Shown: in pieces, positions 1 through 8,793 of the stretch
Numbering within the stretch: position 1 is the stretch's first letter
Layout: every line of letters begins with the position of its first letter
NCBI RefSeq assembly: GCF_021117425.1
Contig: NZ_CP088298.1
Span: 1,674,001 to 1,738,000, forward strand
Length of the DNA stretch: 64,000 nt
Source of the DNA: Brevibacterium zhoupengii
GTDB lineage: Bacteria; Actinomycetota; Actinomycetes; Actinomycetales; Brevibacteriaceae
Direction: 5' to 3'
Notes under the pieces: model-generated
Told to the model about the DNA's origin: nothing
Databases searched by the model: none
The model's input: only the letters and a program-made list of their open reading frames with translations
Position numbers and translations under genes: made by a program

Positions 1-507
1 GTCGAGCAGCTCTTCCGCGACAACCGACTCAACCCGATCCATGAGGGCACACACGGCATCCAGGCCAAGGATCTCCTCGGCCGCAAAGTCATCATGGGCG
101 GGGGAGAAGGACTGAAGGTTCTCGTGGAGGAGATGCGCTCCACCCTCGTCGAGGCGGACGCTACTACCTCATGGACTAACGAATCCGCGGCGCTGGCCGC
201 AGCAATCGAGCGCATCGAGACCGTGACCGCCGCCGTCTGGAAGTCCGGGGATCCCGTCCATGCGTTGGAGAATGCGTGGACCTACCTCGAGGCGGTCGGG
301 CACACGGTCATCGCCTGGCTGTGGCTGCAGCAGGGCATGGCCGCCGAGGCTGCCGCTGCGTCGCGTGGTGACTCAACGCTGCTGCGCGGCAAGATCGCGG
401 CCGCTCGCTACTTCTTCATCCACGAACTGCCGCAGACCGAACCCTGGTTCGACCTGGTGGAGACCGGTCCGACGACGTTCACCGGACTCGACGACACCTG
501 CTTGTGA
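1..507 (+). CDS. Acyl-CoA dehydrogenase, C-terminal part (5' truncated by window)
   Basis: The open frame runs from base 1 without a start codon, so this is the last 168 residues of a longer protein. The visible part opens with IHEGTHGIQAKDLLGRK, the acyl-CoA dehydrogenase signature around the Glu/Gly-rich FAD and substrate loop (usually YEGTNGIQA.DLVGRK). About 130 further residues match the extra helical C-terminal domain of long, DmdC-type acyl-CoA dehydrogenases of about 600 residues. Such enzymes oxidise an acyl-CoA to the 2-enoyl-CoA using FAD. The substrate cannot be told from this part. Family assignment is firm; subfamily is inferred from the length of the C-terminal extension. Confidence 0.85.
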   Translation, partial: VEQLFRDNRLNPIHEGTHGIQAKDLLGRKVIMGGGEGLKVLVEEMRSTLVEADATTSWTNESAALAAAIERIETVTAAVWKSGDPVHALENAWTYLEAVGHTVIAWLWLQQGMAAEAAAASRGDSTLLRGKIAAARYFFIHELPQTEPWFDLVETGPTTFTGLDDTCL

Positions 508-654
508 GACTCCTGCGGCCATGAAGCCTCGGTGGAGACTTTCGCCAAAGTGATCCCCTTGCTACGGTGGCGGCACAAGCGGAATGTTTCTGTCGTTCCC
601 ACAGATCCTGTCCCGGAGCGGCGAGGCATTCGTCCAATCCGAGGAAGGAGACTG

Positions 655-1560
655 ATGACTGTAATCTCACCATCGACAACCACGGATCTCTACCCCACTC
701 GCACCGGCGAGAGGACTGAAGTCCTGGATCGCAGGGGCCCGATCGCCTACGGTTCGGTCGAACAGGGACCTCTCGATGCGAAGTCGCTGCAGCACTACGA
801 CGACAAGGGCTATCTCACCATCGACGAGCTCATCACCCCGGAGGAACTCGACACGTTCCGGGCCGAGCTGCACCGTCTAGCCAATGACCCGAAGGTCAAG
901 GACGATGACGCCACCATTGTCGAGGCGAAGTCCAACGAAGTCAGGTCGATCTTCGACATCCACCGCAGCAACAAGATCTTCGCCAAGATCGCCAATGATC
1001 CCAGGGTAGTTGCGCGAGCCGAACAGCTGCTGGGCTCCGAGGTCTACATCCATCAGAGTCGCATCAACTACAAGCCCGGTTTCGTGGGCAAGGAATTCTC
1101 CTGGCACTCTGACTTCGAGACCTGGCATGCCGAGGATGGCATGCCCGAGCCGCGGGCCGTGAGCTTGTCGTTGTCGTTGACGGACAACTATTCGTTCAAC
1201 GGGCCGCTGATGATCATGCCGGGTTCGCATCAGCGCTACATCAGCTGCGTCGGCGGCACCCCGGAGGACAACTACAAGAAGTCACTGGTCATGCAGGGCG
1301 CGGGCACCCCCGATCCGCAGACATTGAGTGACTTCGCTGACGAATACGGCATCGATGTCCTCGAGGGTCCCGCCGGTGGCGCGGTCATGTTCGACTCCAA
1401 CTGCATGCACGCCTCGAACGGGAATGTCACCCCGTATTCGAGGTCGAACATCTTCATCGTCTACAACTCGGTGGAGAACACATGCGTCGAACCCTTCGCC
1501 GCACCGAATCCGCGCCCCGAGTTCGTCGGCAGCACGGATTTCACGCCGGCCGGTTCCTGA
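655..1560 (+). CDS. ectD: Ectoine hydroxylase
   Basis: Ectoine dioxygenase of 301 residues, converting ectoine to 5-hydroxyectoine with Fe(II), 2-oxoglutarate and O2 in the cytoplasm. The family signature WHSDFETWHAEDGMP is intact: His151 and Asp153 are two of the three iron ligands and His252 (in CMHASNGN) is the third. An in-frame ATG at 532 exists, but the ATG at 655 has a strong ribosome site (GGAAGGAG, 643-650) and gives the usual EctD N-terminus and length. ectABC is not beside it: upstream is an acyl-CoA dehydrogenase and downstream a terminator, so it appears to be a stand-alone hydroxylase that relies on ectoine made or imported through other loci. Confidence 0.95.
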   Translation: MTVISPSTTTDLYPTRTGERTEVLDRRGPIAYGSVEQGPLDAKSLQHYDDKGYLTIDELITPEELDTFRAELHRLANDPKVKDDDATIVEAKSNEVRSIFDIHRSNKIFAKIANDPRVVARAEQLLGSEVYIHQSRINYKPGFVGKEFSWHSDFETWHAEDGMPEPRAVSLSLSLTDNYSFNGPLMIMPGSHQRYISCVGGTPEDNYKKSLVMQGAGTPDPQTLSDFADEYGIDVLEGPAGGAVMFDSNCMHASNGNVTPYSRSNIFIVYNSVENTCVEPFAAPNPRPEFVGSTDFTPAGS

Positions 1561-1567
1561 CATGATG

Positions 1568-1601
1568 AAGCCCGGCACCTGGATGATCAGGTGCCGGGCT
1601 T
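1568..1601. terminator. Bidirectional hairpin terminator
   Basis: A perfect 14-bp inverted repeat (AAGCCCGGCACCTG, loop GATGAT, CAGGTGCCGGGCTT) starts 8 bases after the ectD stop and lies before the 3' end of the convergent small gene. The A-rich and T-rich stem ends allow it to work in both directions. No long T-run follows. Confidence 0.8.
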
Positions 1602-1642
1602 CGCCCGTTGGGGCATGGTTTCGTCAGTCGGCTGAGCTCGTC

Positions 1643-1891
1643 TCAGTCGTTTGAGCCGTCTTCCGGATCGACCTTGGACTCGTCGACGGCCTCATGCGAG
1701 CCGTCCGGATTGCGGTAGAGCTTCACACCCTCGCCCTCGGCAGCGGCCTGAGCATCCTCTTCACCGTGTTCTTCGACGTACCCGGGGGTCGCACCGTAGG
1801 AGACGTTCGGACCGACGGCTTTCGAACCTACCTCTTCGAGCTTCTCATTGATCTTCTCGGTCTTGTTCTGCTCATCGTGATCATTGTTCAT
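1643..1891 (-). CDS. Small acidic hypothetical protein (82 aa)
   Basis: I do not recognise a named family. The 82-residue product is highly charged and acidic (many Asp, Glu, Asn, Gln), has no membrane segment or signal peptide and looks largely disordered. The ATG at 1891 has a GAGG ribosome site about 11 bases upstream. It is convergent with ectD and shares the hairpin at 1568-1601. Codon use is like its neighbours, with G/C at third positions, which supports a real gene. Small acidic proteins of this kind are common in actinobacteria; no function is claimed. Confidence 0.6.
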   Translation of the reverse strand: MNNDHDEQNKTEKINEKLEEVGSKAVGPNVSYGATPGYVEEHGEEDAQAAAEGEGVKLYRNPDGSHEAVDESKVDPEDGSND

Positions 1892-2109
1892 GTCTCAACA
1901 CCTCGCTCTACTCAGATCGTCCGTGGCCCTCATGCTACTCCGAGATGCGCTGAACGTGGGCCTGTCGCGCTGCTGCTGGTGCTGTCATCGTGGACAACGT
2001 GTTCGAAACGGTTCATGAAAAACTTGGATCTGACGTATCGGAAAGGTGTTTGAACGCGCATGATGGTGATACCAAGTTCGAGCACTGACATCCGAGGGGA
2101 GGTGCAGCC

Positions 2110-2292
2110 ATGTCTGAGAATCATCAGCCAGAGAACGGGCAGGACGAGTCCTCAACCTTCCCCGCCGAGGCGACCGAGGGTTCCGCTGAACGTTCCGAGT
2201 CCGCACAGAGCCGTCACGACCACGACGACAAGATGGTCGACGAATGGGAAGACGAATCATTCCCCGCCAGTGATCCACCAGGACACTACTGA
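2110..2292 (+). CDS. Small hypothetical protein ending DEWEDESFPASDPPGHY
   Basis: A 60-residue hydrophilic protein with a GGGGAGG ribosome site directly upstream (about 2097-2103). The C-terminus DEWEDESFPASDPPGHY carries the ESFPASDPP motif that I have seen at the end of many small actinobacterial proteins of unknown function. The N-terminal 35 residues are low-complexity Glu/Ser/Ala. There is no membrane segment. It stands alone, followed by a hairpin at 2341-2378. The conserved tail and the good ribosome site support a real gene. Confidence 0.65.
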   Translation: MSENHQPENGQDESSTFPAEATEGSAERSESAQSRHDHDDKMVDEWEDESFPASDPPGHY

Positions 2293-2340
2293 CGGTCCCG
2301 CCGCTGAAACGACGATCGCGGCGCCACACCGGCGAGTCGA

Positions 2341-2378
2341 CTGTCGCGGAGAGTCAGGCAATGACTCCTCCGCGACAG
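2341..2378. terminator. Hairpin between convergent genes
   Basis: Inverted repeat CTGTCGCGGAGAGTCA, loop GGCAA, TGACT-C-CTCCGCGACAG, with one bulged base. It lies between the 60-residue gene ending at 2292 and the LysR gene ending at 2429 on the other strand, so it could terminate both. There is no T-run. Confidence 0.6.
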
Positions 2379-2428
2379 CTCGTCAGCCGGGTCGCAGCCA
2401 TCGGTGCCGGCTTTACTGCATACGGTGG

Positions 2429-3358
2429 TTACTTCGCCCAATTCGATGGGGCTGTGTCTTCCGCGACTTGTCTGAGCACGTCCAGCGCCGTCGTCACCTT
2501 CTTCAGCATTCGCGAGTCTTCCACGGTAACTCCCACGATGGTGTTCGAGAACTCGGGATTGTTCACCGGCAGGTATGTGACCTCCATGCCCTGGAACGAA
2601 CGGATATCCGGGTGGGGCACCGCGTTCGCCAAGGAGAAGCCAAGCCCCCAGGCGACCATCGACCGGATTGTCTCGGCATTGGGCAGCAACCACCTGACGT
2701 TCGGTTCATGCCCCAAACCACGGATCTGCCCGACGAGCAGATCTGCTGTCGGAGGGGAGTCAAGGAGGATGAGCGGGTCACCGACGAGCTCAGCGATATC
2801 GACTCCTCGACGCTTCGCTAGCGGATGATCGGCCGAAACCAATGCGTGCAGCTGAACTTCTGACAACGGATGTTTCTTTAATCCTTCGATCTGCACCTGC
2901 TTGCGGTACATCACAGCCAGATCGACCTCACCCGCCAGGATCATCTGCTGAATCGTAGTCGGATGGGCCTCGACGAAGCTGATGTCGATGTCGGGAAACT
3001 GCCGTTCGAAACACGACGCCGTGCCGGGAAGCATCCTCGGCGCTGCCGTGGGAATGCATCCGATGCGCAACGGTCCGTGAAGAACAGCGGAGTCTTCATT
3101 GACCGACTCGACAGCTTCGGTGACAGTAGCCAGGATCGACCTGGCCCGGATTCCGAATTCACGGCCGGCGCTCGTCGGTCGAGCACGCCTGGCAGGTCCC
3201 CGGGCGATAAGTGTGACGTTCAACTGCTTTTCGAGCTGACTGAGGGCTGCCGACACAGTCGCCTGTGACACATTCGATGCAGCAGCCGCGGCGCTGAGAG
3301 ATCCCCGATCAAGTACGGCGAGAAAGTACTCGATCTGGCGGAGCGTGATGTCCTTCAT
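2429..3358 (-). CDS. LysR-family transcriptional regulator
   Basis: 309 residues, the usual LysR length. The N-terminal winged helix-turn-helix (about residues 5-65, LRQIEYFLAVLDRGSLSAAA) is followed by a periplasmic-binding-like effector domain from about residue 90. It is divergent from the metallo-hydrolase and MHS transporter genes across a 111-base AT-rich gap, the classical arrangement for a LysR regulator controlling its neighbours. The effector domain contains IGCIPTAAPRMLP and LILLDSPP, also present in almost the same form in the LysR protein at 41600-42580. The inducer is unknown, probably the substrate of the adjacent pair. Confidence 0.92.
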   Translation of the reverse strand: MKDITLRQIEYFLAVLDRGSLSAAAAASNVSQATVSAALSQLEKQLNVTLIARGPARRARPTSAGREFGIRARSILATVTEAVESVNEDSAVLHGPLRIGCIPTAAPRMLPGTASCFERQFPDIDISFVEAHPTTIQQMILAGEVDLAVMYRKQVQIEGLKKHPLSEVQLHALVSADHPLAKRRGVDIAELVGDPLILLDSPPTADLLVGQIRGLGHEPNVRWLLPNAETIRSMVAWGLGFSLANAVPHPDIRSFQGMEVTYLPVNNPEFSNTIVGVTVEDSRMLKKVTTALDVLRQVAEDTAPSNWAK

Positions 3359-3469
3359 CGTTTTTACCTATGTTTATGCCGATAATATTTTGATTTTCTT
3401 TTTGATCGTGCCGCGGAAGACTGGGCTGAGTCAACCGACCTGAGCAATGAAGCACGAGGCAATCTCACA

Positions 3470-4504
3470 ATGGACAGTTCAAAGATGAAAGTCATCACCC
3501 TGGGGACCGCGGGAGGTCCGCGATGGTGGAAAGGTGACGCCAAGGACCGAGCGGGAATCTCGACCGCGGTCGTTGTCGATGACCGGTTCTACCTTGTCGA
3601 TGCCGGACACGGAGTGGGGCGCAGGGTTCGGCAGGCAGGATTGGATCTCGCCGATCTCGGGGGAGTCTTCATCACCCACCTGCACTCGGACCATACGATC
3701 GATCTGCCCTCCCTCATCGTCTTCGGAATGCACGAGCTCCAGGAGCGCGTCGGTGATCCGGTTCCTCTCATCGGTCCGGGGCGGCGCGGTGAGCTTCCGC
3801 CCGTATCCTCACGCGCGGTGACAGCTCCAGAGCCCGTTTCTCCGCACAATCCGACCCCTGGTGTCGCGGACATGTTCACCAGCATTGTCGAGGCCTATGC
3901 CACGGACCTCAACGACCGGGTCTTCGATTCCCTGCGCCCGTCACCGAAACTGCTGTTCGATCCCCGAGACATCAACGTTCCCGCCGAGGTCGGCTACCAC
4001 CCGAATGACCATCCGACCCCTGATATGGAACCGTTCGTCGTCTTCGAAGACGATCTGGTTACCGTTTCCGCGATCCTGGTCGAGCACCCACCCATCGCAC
4101 CGGCGTTCGCTTTCCGCTTCGACAGCGAATTCGGATCTGTGACCGTCTCCGGTGACACCTGCGAAACCGCTAACATGGTGCGGTTGGCCCAGGACACCGA
4201 TCTGCTCCTGCACGAGGCCATCGACTTCAGCTGGGTGGAGGACAAGTACAGCCATCGGACCGATGCAGAAGGTATCGCTTCACGCGATCATCACTACAAA
4301 TCGCACACCTCTGTCGATGGGGCGATCCGCATCGCCGACGCCGCCGGGGCACGAACGCTGGCCCTTCATCACCTTGTCCCCGGATCAGCGGACGATTCCG
4401 TCTGGTCCCGGGGGAGCGAACAATTCACCGGAACATTCCTCGTTCCCGAAGACCTCGACTCCGTTTCCGTAACCACACCTGCCAACGCGACTATCAGGAG
4501 CTGA
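3470..4504 (+). CDS. Metallo-beta-lactamase-fold hydrolase
   Basis: 344 residues with the RNase Z/arylsulfatase-type metallo-beta-lactamase fold. The metal motif HLHSDHTID places His70, His72, Asp74 and His75 as the dinuclear zinc ligands. Later ligands are visible in VSGDT, LLHEAID and the C-terminal ALHHLVPG. There is no signal peptide, so it acts in the cytoplasm. The ATG at 3470 has a GAGG about 11 bases upstream; ATG 3485 is an alternative. It lies 7 bases before an MHS symporter gene and divergent from a LysR regulator, so it probably hydrolyses the compound the transporter brings in. Substrate unknown; ester, lactone or sulfate ester are all possible for this fold. Confidence 0.88.
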   Translation: MDSSKMKVITLGTAGGPRWWKGDAKDRAGISTAVVVDDRFYLVDAGHGVGRRVRQAGLDLADLGGVFITHLHSDHTIDLPSLIVFGMHELQERVGDPVPLIGPGRRGELPPVSSRAVTAPEPVSPHNPTPGVADMFTSIVEAYATDLNDRVFDSLRPSPKLLFDPRDINVPAEVGYHPNDHPTPDMEPFVVFEDDLVTVSAILVEHPPIAPAFAFRFDSEFGSVTVSGDTCETANMVRLAQDTDLLLHEAIDFSWVEDKYSHRTDAEGIASRDHHYKSHTSVDGAIRIADAAGARTLALHHLVPGSADDSVWSRGSEQFTGTFLVPEDLDSVSVTTPANATIRS

Positions 4505-4511
4505 ACACACC

Positions 4512-5900
4512 ATGACGAACAACAATGACGTTGTCGATTCCGACGGTCTGCAGACCTCACTTCGAACTCCGGAGATGCGCCGAATCCTGGCCTCGAGCTT
4601 TGTCGGATCCGCGATCGAGTTCTACGATTTCATCCTCTATGCCACAGCATCCTCGATCGTCTTCGCACAACTCTTCTTCGCCGGCCTTGGCCCCGGCCTC
4701 TCCCTCTTCGCCTCCTTCAGCACGCTGGCGGCAGGGTATCTGGCCCGGCCACTCGGCGGGGTCATCTTCGGTCACTTCGGTGACAAGGTAGGCCGCAAGA
4801 AGGCGCTCATTGTCTCGATGATCATGATGGGAACAGTCACCGTCATCATCGGACTCATGCCACCAACGGCATCCATCGGGGTGATCGCACCAATCTCACT
4901 GTTCATCCTGCGCATCATCCAAGGCGTAGCAGTCGGCGGAGAATGGGGAGGAGCAGCTCTCATGGCCTTGGAGCATGCGCCCAAGAAGCGCCGAGGTTTA
5001 GCCGCGGCTTTCGCGAACGCCGGAGGGCCCGCCGGCGCCATCCTCGCGACCCTCGTTCTGTCAATGACCGCGACACTCACCGGCGATGGCTTCGCCACAT
5101 GGGGGTGGCGACTGCCCTTCCTTCTGTCTGCGGTACTCATCGTCGTCGGACTCGTCATCCGACTCAAAGTCAGCGAGACACCGGCCTTCCAACAGCTCGA
5201 ATCCGAAAGCGAGGAGCGGAAGGTGCCACTCTTGACAGTCTTCGCTCGTTACAAGAAGCAGGTGCTCATTGCCCTACTGGCCACAATGACCATCTACGTC
5301 TCGCAGGGACTGACCACCGTCTGGGGCGTCTCCGTCGCAGTGGCGGCAGGCGAGGACAAGTCCGAAGTGCTCAATTGGAAAGCGCTCGGGGCCCTGATCA
5401 CTCTGATCGTCACGTTCGTAGTCGCTCGTCTCAGCGACCGCCTCGGCCGCAAACGGACGCTGATCGGAGCGCATATCGTGGCAGTGGTGCTCGCGGTGCC
5501 GATCGTCCTCCTGATCGTCAGCGGCGAGATCCATCAGTACGCACTTGCCATCATTCTGGGCAATGGCATCGTCCAGGGCATGTGCTACGGACCGATCGCG
5601 GCCTACGTCTCCGAGTTGTTTCCACCACAGGTCAGATACTCCGGTGCCTCGGCAGGCTACCAGCTGGCGGCGGCCCTGGGTGCAGGCCTGTCCCCGATGG
5701 TCGCCTCGGCGCTGATCCTCGTTCCCGGCACGGGGCCGTATCTGATCGGCGGAGTGTGGGCTGTGATCGCAGTCATCGGTGCAGTTGCCGTATTCAAGAG
5801 CCGCCCTTTTGCTGAGGATTCCGAACCAGTCGAGCCAGAGTCGGAACCGGAGACAGGAGGCACACCGGCAATAACCAAGGCGCAGCGAACTGCGGTGTGA
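4512..5900 (+). CDS. MHS-family MFS transporter (metabolite:H+ symporter)
   Basis: 462 residues with about 12 hydrophobic segments. The MHS hallmarks are present: EFYDFILY in the first helix, GDKVGRKKAL in the loop after helix 2, and GGEWGGAALMALEHAP in helices 4-5, as in ShiA, ProP and KgtP relatives that import organic acids or betaines with protons. The hydrophilic Glu/Pro-rich C-terminal tail (about 30 residues) is poorly conserved. It is seven bases downstream of the metallo-hydrolase and surely cotranscribed. Substrate unknown. Confidence 0.92.
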   Translation: MTNNNDVVDSDGLQTSLRTPEMRRILASSFVGSAIEFYDFILYATASSIVFAQLFFAGLGPGLSLFASFSTLAAGYLARPLGGVIFGHFGDKVGRKKALIVSMIMMGTVTVIIGLMPPTASIGVIAPISLFILRIIQGVAVGGEWGGAALMALEHAPKKRRGLAAAFANAGGPAGAILATLVLSMTATLTGDGFATWGWRLPFLLSAVLIVVGLVIRLKVSETPAFQQLESESEERKVPLLTVFARYKKQVLIALLATMTIYVSQGLTTVWGVSVAVAAGEDKSEVLNWKALGALITLIVTFVVARLSDRLGRKRTLIGAHIVAVVLAVPIVLLIVSGEIHQYALAIILGNGIVQGMCYGPIAAYVSELFPPQVRYSGASAGYQLAAALGAGLSPMVASALILVPGTGPYLIGGVWAVIAVIGAVAVFKSRPFAEDSEPVEPESEPETGGTPAITKAQRTAV

Positions 5901-5906
5901 CCCGGC

Positions 5907-5965
5907 GCCGACTGGATCTGGTCGGCATCGTGTGGGCTTACGCCATCCGCTCTCCAATCGGATGG
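5907..5965 (+). terminator. Two consecutive hairpins after the MHS gene
   Basis: Hairpin one is GCCGAC-8-GTCGGC (5907-5926); hairpin two is CCATCCG-9-CGGATGG (5943-5965). They follow the stop codon by 6 and 42 bases. Neither has a T-run, so this is a tentative termination region. The rest of the gap up to 6083 is AT-richer and probably holds the promoter of the next gene. Confidence 0.4.
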
Positions 5966-6083
5966 AGCTCTGGCAGTTGCACATGAACACCGCACGTGAA
6001 CTTTGCACGAACTTCGTCGAACGGCCGAAGAATTTGATCGTGTTTCCCACGTCACACGACAACCCTGCTTGTAGTGTTTATAT

Positions 6084-6587
6084 ATGACTCACCTCTCCGT
6101 TCCACGGGACTATGCGAGCACGCTTGTGCAGGCGACTGCTGACAGCACTCTGCTGGGTACCTACACTCCGCTTCCAGGTGCTTCACCGGTCGCGGCGATA
6201 CGGCGTTACTTCTGTAAGTACGCGGTGTTCTTCGGACGAGCAAGCCGCAGCGAATACTGGTGGATCGTGCTGCTCAGCACCGTTGTCTACGGCGTGGGTG
6301 GTGCGTTGGCCGGGGCCACCCAGATCACGACAGCCGGGGTGAGTCACTTTGGTGGTGTCATCACCGAAGTCAGCATAGGGGCAGGGCTGATCGGTACGTT
6401 TCTGCTGGTGTACTTCCTCGCGACGATTCTGCCGACCATCAGCCTCAGCGTGCGCAGGCTCCATGACGTGGGCTTGAGCGGGTGGTTCGTTCTTCTCGGG
6501 CTCGTCCCAATCCTGGGCTCGATCACGTTGTTCGTTCTCTTCCTGCTGTCGAGCAATCCCGCTGGACAGCGATTCGACAAGCGCTGA
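6084..6587 (+). CDS. DUF805 family membrane protein
   Basis: 167 residues. The family signature FFGRASRSEYWWIVLL (about residues 50-65) and RRLHDVGLSGWFVLLGLVP (about 130-148) identify a DUF805 integral membrane protein with three to four transmembrane helices. Function of the family is unknown. An N-terminal cytoplasmic stretch of about 40 residues precedes the first domain. No Shine-Dalgarno sequence precedes ATG 6084 (upstream is TTTATAT), so the transcript may be leaderless or the start may lie slightly later. Confidence 0.85.
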   Translation: MTHLSVPRDYASTLVQATADSTLLGTYTPLPGASPVAAIRRYFCKYAVFFGRASRSEYWWIVLLSTVVYGVGGALAGATQITTAGVSHFGGVITEVSIGAGLIGTFLLVYFLATILPTISLSVRRLHDVGLSGWFVLLGLVPILGSITLFVLFLLSSNPAGQRFDKR

Positions 6588-6651
6588 CGGTATACGCTCA
6601 CGTCGAGGCCACTGTGAGTGCCGCCGTAAGCCATCCCGAGGAGACGAACCG

Positions 6652-7182
6652 TTGACCCAGCAATCCGAGAACTTCGACGCCTCAGGCTCCGGCGTGCCGT
6701 CCGCACCATCTCTGAGTGACATCACCGCGCCAGAGCTGTCCTACTTGGCGACCATCGACGTTGATGTGGACGCACCGATCACCATCGGCACCACGGTTGA
6801 CGGCCTGCGGAAGGTCGTCCCCATCCGCGGTGGTCGAGTCTCCGGTCCGGGACTCAGCGGAGAGGTGCTTGACGCCGGTGCCGACTTTCAGCAGTACCCC
6901 AGCGACACCGTGGCCTACCTTGCCGCCGACTACGTCCTGAAGACCGACGACGGGCACCACATCCTCGTAGAGAATCGGGCACTGCGCACCGGAAGCAGCA
7001 GCGATCTGAACAAGCTGATGAACGGCGAACAGGTCGACCCCGAGCGTATCTACTTTCGCTGCGTACCGCGATTGAGCGCCGATCAGGACAGTCCCTACGC
7101 CTGGCTCAGCGACGTCCTATTCATCGGCTCCGGAGTACGCAGCCCCAACGGCGTGCGCATCGAAATCTTCCAGGTTCACTGA
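6652..7182 (+). CDS. DUF3237 domain protein
   Basis: 176 residues from a TTG start at 6652, chosen because GAGGAGA (6638-6644) lies at the right distance. The protein matches DUF3237 (UPF0311), a small beta-barrel family: PELSYLATIDVDV near the N-terminus, the central GRVSGPGLSGEVLDAGADFQ, and IEIFQVH at the end. No catalytic residues are established for the family, though members often sit in aromatic or lactone catabolic loci. It is 64 bases after the DUF805 gene and convergent with the AAHS transporter. Cytoplasmic. Confidence 0.85.
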   Translation: MTQQSENFDASGSGVPSAPSLSDITAPELSYLATIDVDVDAPITIGTTVDGLRKVVPIRGGRVSGPGLSGEVLDAGADFQQYPSDTVAYLAADYVLKTDDGHHILVENRALRTGSSSDLNKLMNGEQVDPERIYFRCVPRLSADQDSPYAWLSDVLFIGSGVRSPNGVRIEIFQVH

Positions 7183-7242
7183 CACCTGCCAACTCCGCTG
7201 GCACCAGCCAGTGTCACAGACACCGGGCCGATGACCTGACCG

Positions 7243-8589
7243 TCACGCCGCTGCAGTCTCCCTGGCGTCCGGACGACGGTTCGCTTCGACATCGACTCCA
7301 CGCATGCCCAGCAGTACGACAGCGGCCAAGAGCAGAATTACGCCGACGAAGACGTAGATCGCCTGCGGGCTCCACCCGCCATCGAGCAGAGCACCTGTGG
7401 CGGTCGGAGCGATGATTGCGCCGAAACGGCCGATGCCGATACCCCAGCCCACGCCGGTCGAGCGCAGCGACGACGAGTAGGACTGAGGGGTCAAGACGTA
7501 GAGACCGGCGATGCAGCCGTTGCTGAACATACCCACCAAGACGCCGACGATGACGACGAGCGCAATCCAGTGCGCCGTGAAGATGAAGACGGCCATGAGG
7601 ATCGCGGCCATGACAGAGAAGCACATCAGCACCGATCGGGTCGACCAGCGTGAGGTGAAGAGTCCGAAGACGACCGAGCCGATGGCCCCACCCAAGGTCA
7701 GTCCGACGGTGACGACCATCGACAAAGTGTCGGTCAGCCCTGTTTCATTCATCAGTCGTGGGGTCCATGAGTTCACGAAGTAGAAGCCGAACATCACGAT
7801 GAAGAACGTTGCCCAGACGACGACGGTGACTCGGCGGTTGCGCCGGTTGAACAGCGACATGATTCCGGTGTCGCCCGATTCGCCGGTTTCGACGACGGGG
7901 GTGCCGGTGAGTTCAACCGGATCACTGTGACCGAGCCTGCGGGCAATCACGCCGAGCTTCTTCAGCGCGTTCTCGGGTCGTCGATTGTAGAGATAGGACG
8001 GCGATTCGGGAATGAGCAGCAATACGAGAACCAGGGAGATCGAGGCCATGACTCCGCCCAGGACGAAGACCGACCTCCAGCCTGACGTGGCGATGAGCGA
8101 GATCATGACAGACCCGCCGAGTGCTGCGCCGATGCCGTAGCCGGCGGTGTAGATGCTGATGACCAAGCCGCGACGTTTGCGAGTGGCGTATTCCGCGCAG
8201 ATGACATTGGTGCCCACGAGGATGCCGCCGATTCCCAGTCCTGTGACGACGCGCCAGATTCCCAGCTGAGTCGCCGAGGTGGCGGTGGCGGAGAGGAAGA
8301 GACCGCAGATATTGACGATGAGAGCCACAATCGTCATGTTCCGTCGCCCGATCCGGTCCGCAACCGGACCCAAGACCAGAGCGCCGATCGCCATACCCAG
8401 AAGCGCCGCACTCATAACGAGCCCGAGTGCTGTTCCCGAGAGCCCGAATTCCTCGGTGACCTGGTTCGATGAGAAGGAGATCGCGAGGACGTCGTAGCCA
8501 TCCAGTGCGTTGAGGAGGGTGCAGATGCCGACGATCAGCCACTGATAGGCCGACATCCGTGAGGTGTTGATTCGTTCGCGCAGGTCCAC
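7243..8589 (-). CDS. Aromatic acid:H+ symporter (AAHS family MFS)
   Basis: 448 residues from a GTG start at 8589, with GGAG 6 bases upstream. Twelve hydrophobic segments. The first helix contains LLNALDGYD, the DGYD motif being a hallmark of AAHS carriers such as PcaK, BenK and VanK, and VADRIGRRNMTI follows helix 2. These proteins import benzoate, protocatechuate or vanillate-type acids with protons. It is divergent from metF-ligM across a gap with three copies of one inverted repeat, so a vanillate/methoxybenzoate (VanK-like) role fits best. Substrate is inferred from context only. Confidence 0.9.
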   Translation of the reverse strand: MDLRERINTSRMSAYQWLIVGICTLLNALDGYDVLAISFSSNQVTEEFGLSGTALGLVMSAALLGMAIGALVLGPVADRIGRRNMTIVALIVNICGLFLSATATSATQLGIWRVVTGLGIGGILVGTNVICAEYATRKRRGLVISIYTAGYGIGAALGGSVMISLIATSGWRSVFVLGGVMASISLVLVLLLIPESPSYLYNRRPENALKKLGVIARRLGHSDPVELTGTPVVETGESGDTGIMSLFNRRNRRVTVVVWATFFIVMFGFYFVNSWTPRLMNETGLTDTLSMVVTVGLTLGGAIGSVVFGLFTSRWSTRSVLMCFSVMAAILMAVFIFTAHWIALVVIVGVLVGMFSNGCIAGLYVLTPQSYSSSLRSTGVGWGIGIGRFGAIIAPTATGALLDGGWSPQAIYVFVGVILLLAAVVLLGMRGVDVEANRRPDARETAAA

Positions 8590-8637
8590 CGCATACTCCG
8601 ATTCTGTGGTGAGGTAAGCACCCGCATCATTGCGGGA

Positions 8638-8655
8638 TACCTATGACGATAGGTA
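8638..8655. promoter_or_regulatory. Operator-like inverted repeat, copy 1
   Basis: TACCTAT-GACG-ATAGGTA, a perfect 7-bp inverted repeat with a 4-base spacer, 49 bases upstream of the AAHS transporter start. The same pattern occurs twice more near the metF start. It probably controls the leftward transporter promoter. The PadR-type regulator encoded at 11253-11855 is the natural candidate ligand. Confidence 0.7.
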
Positions 8656-8772
8656 AAGCGTGACGATCAGCACAGTATCAGCGACGTGAGTCGCAGGCAA
8701 TGGTTTCGTCTTGCCCAGCAGGTCGACCGCGCCCAGATGCCACCAGCAGAGAATTCACCAGCGGGTGACGGT

Positions 8773-8792
8773 TTGCCTATGGACATAGGTAA
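8773..8792. promoter_or_regulatory. Operator-like inverted repeat, copy 2
   Basis: TTGCCTAT-GGAC-ATAGGTAA: near-perfect 8-bp arms (one mismatch) with a 4-base spacer, about 60 bases upstream of the metF-like GTG start. It is spaced about 20 bases centre to centre from copy 3, so two dimers could bind neighbouring turns. Confidence 0.7.
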
Positions 8793-8793
8793 A

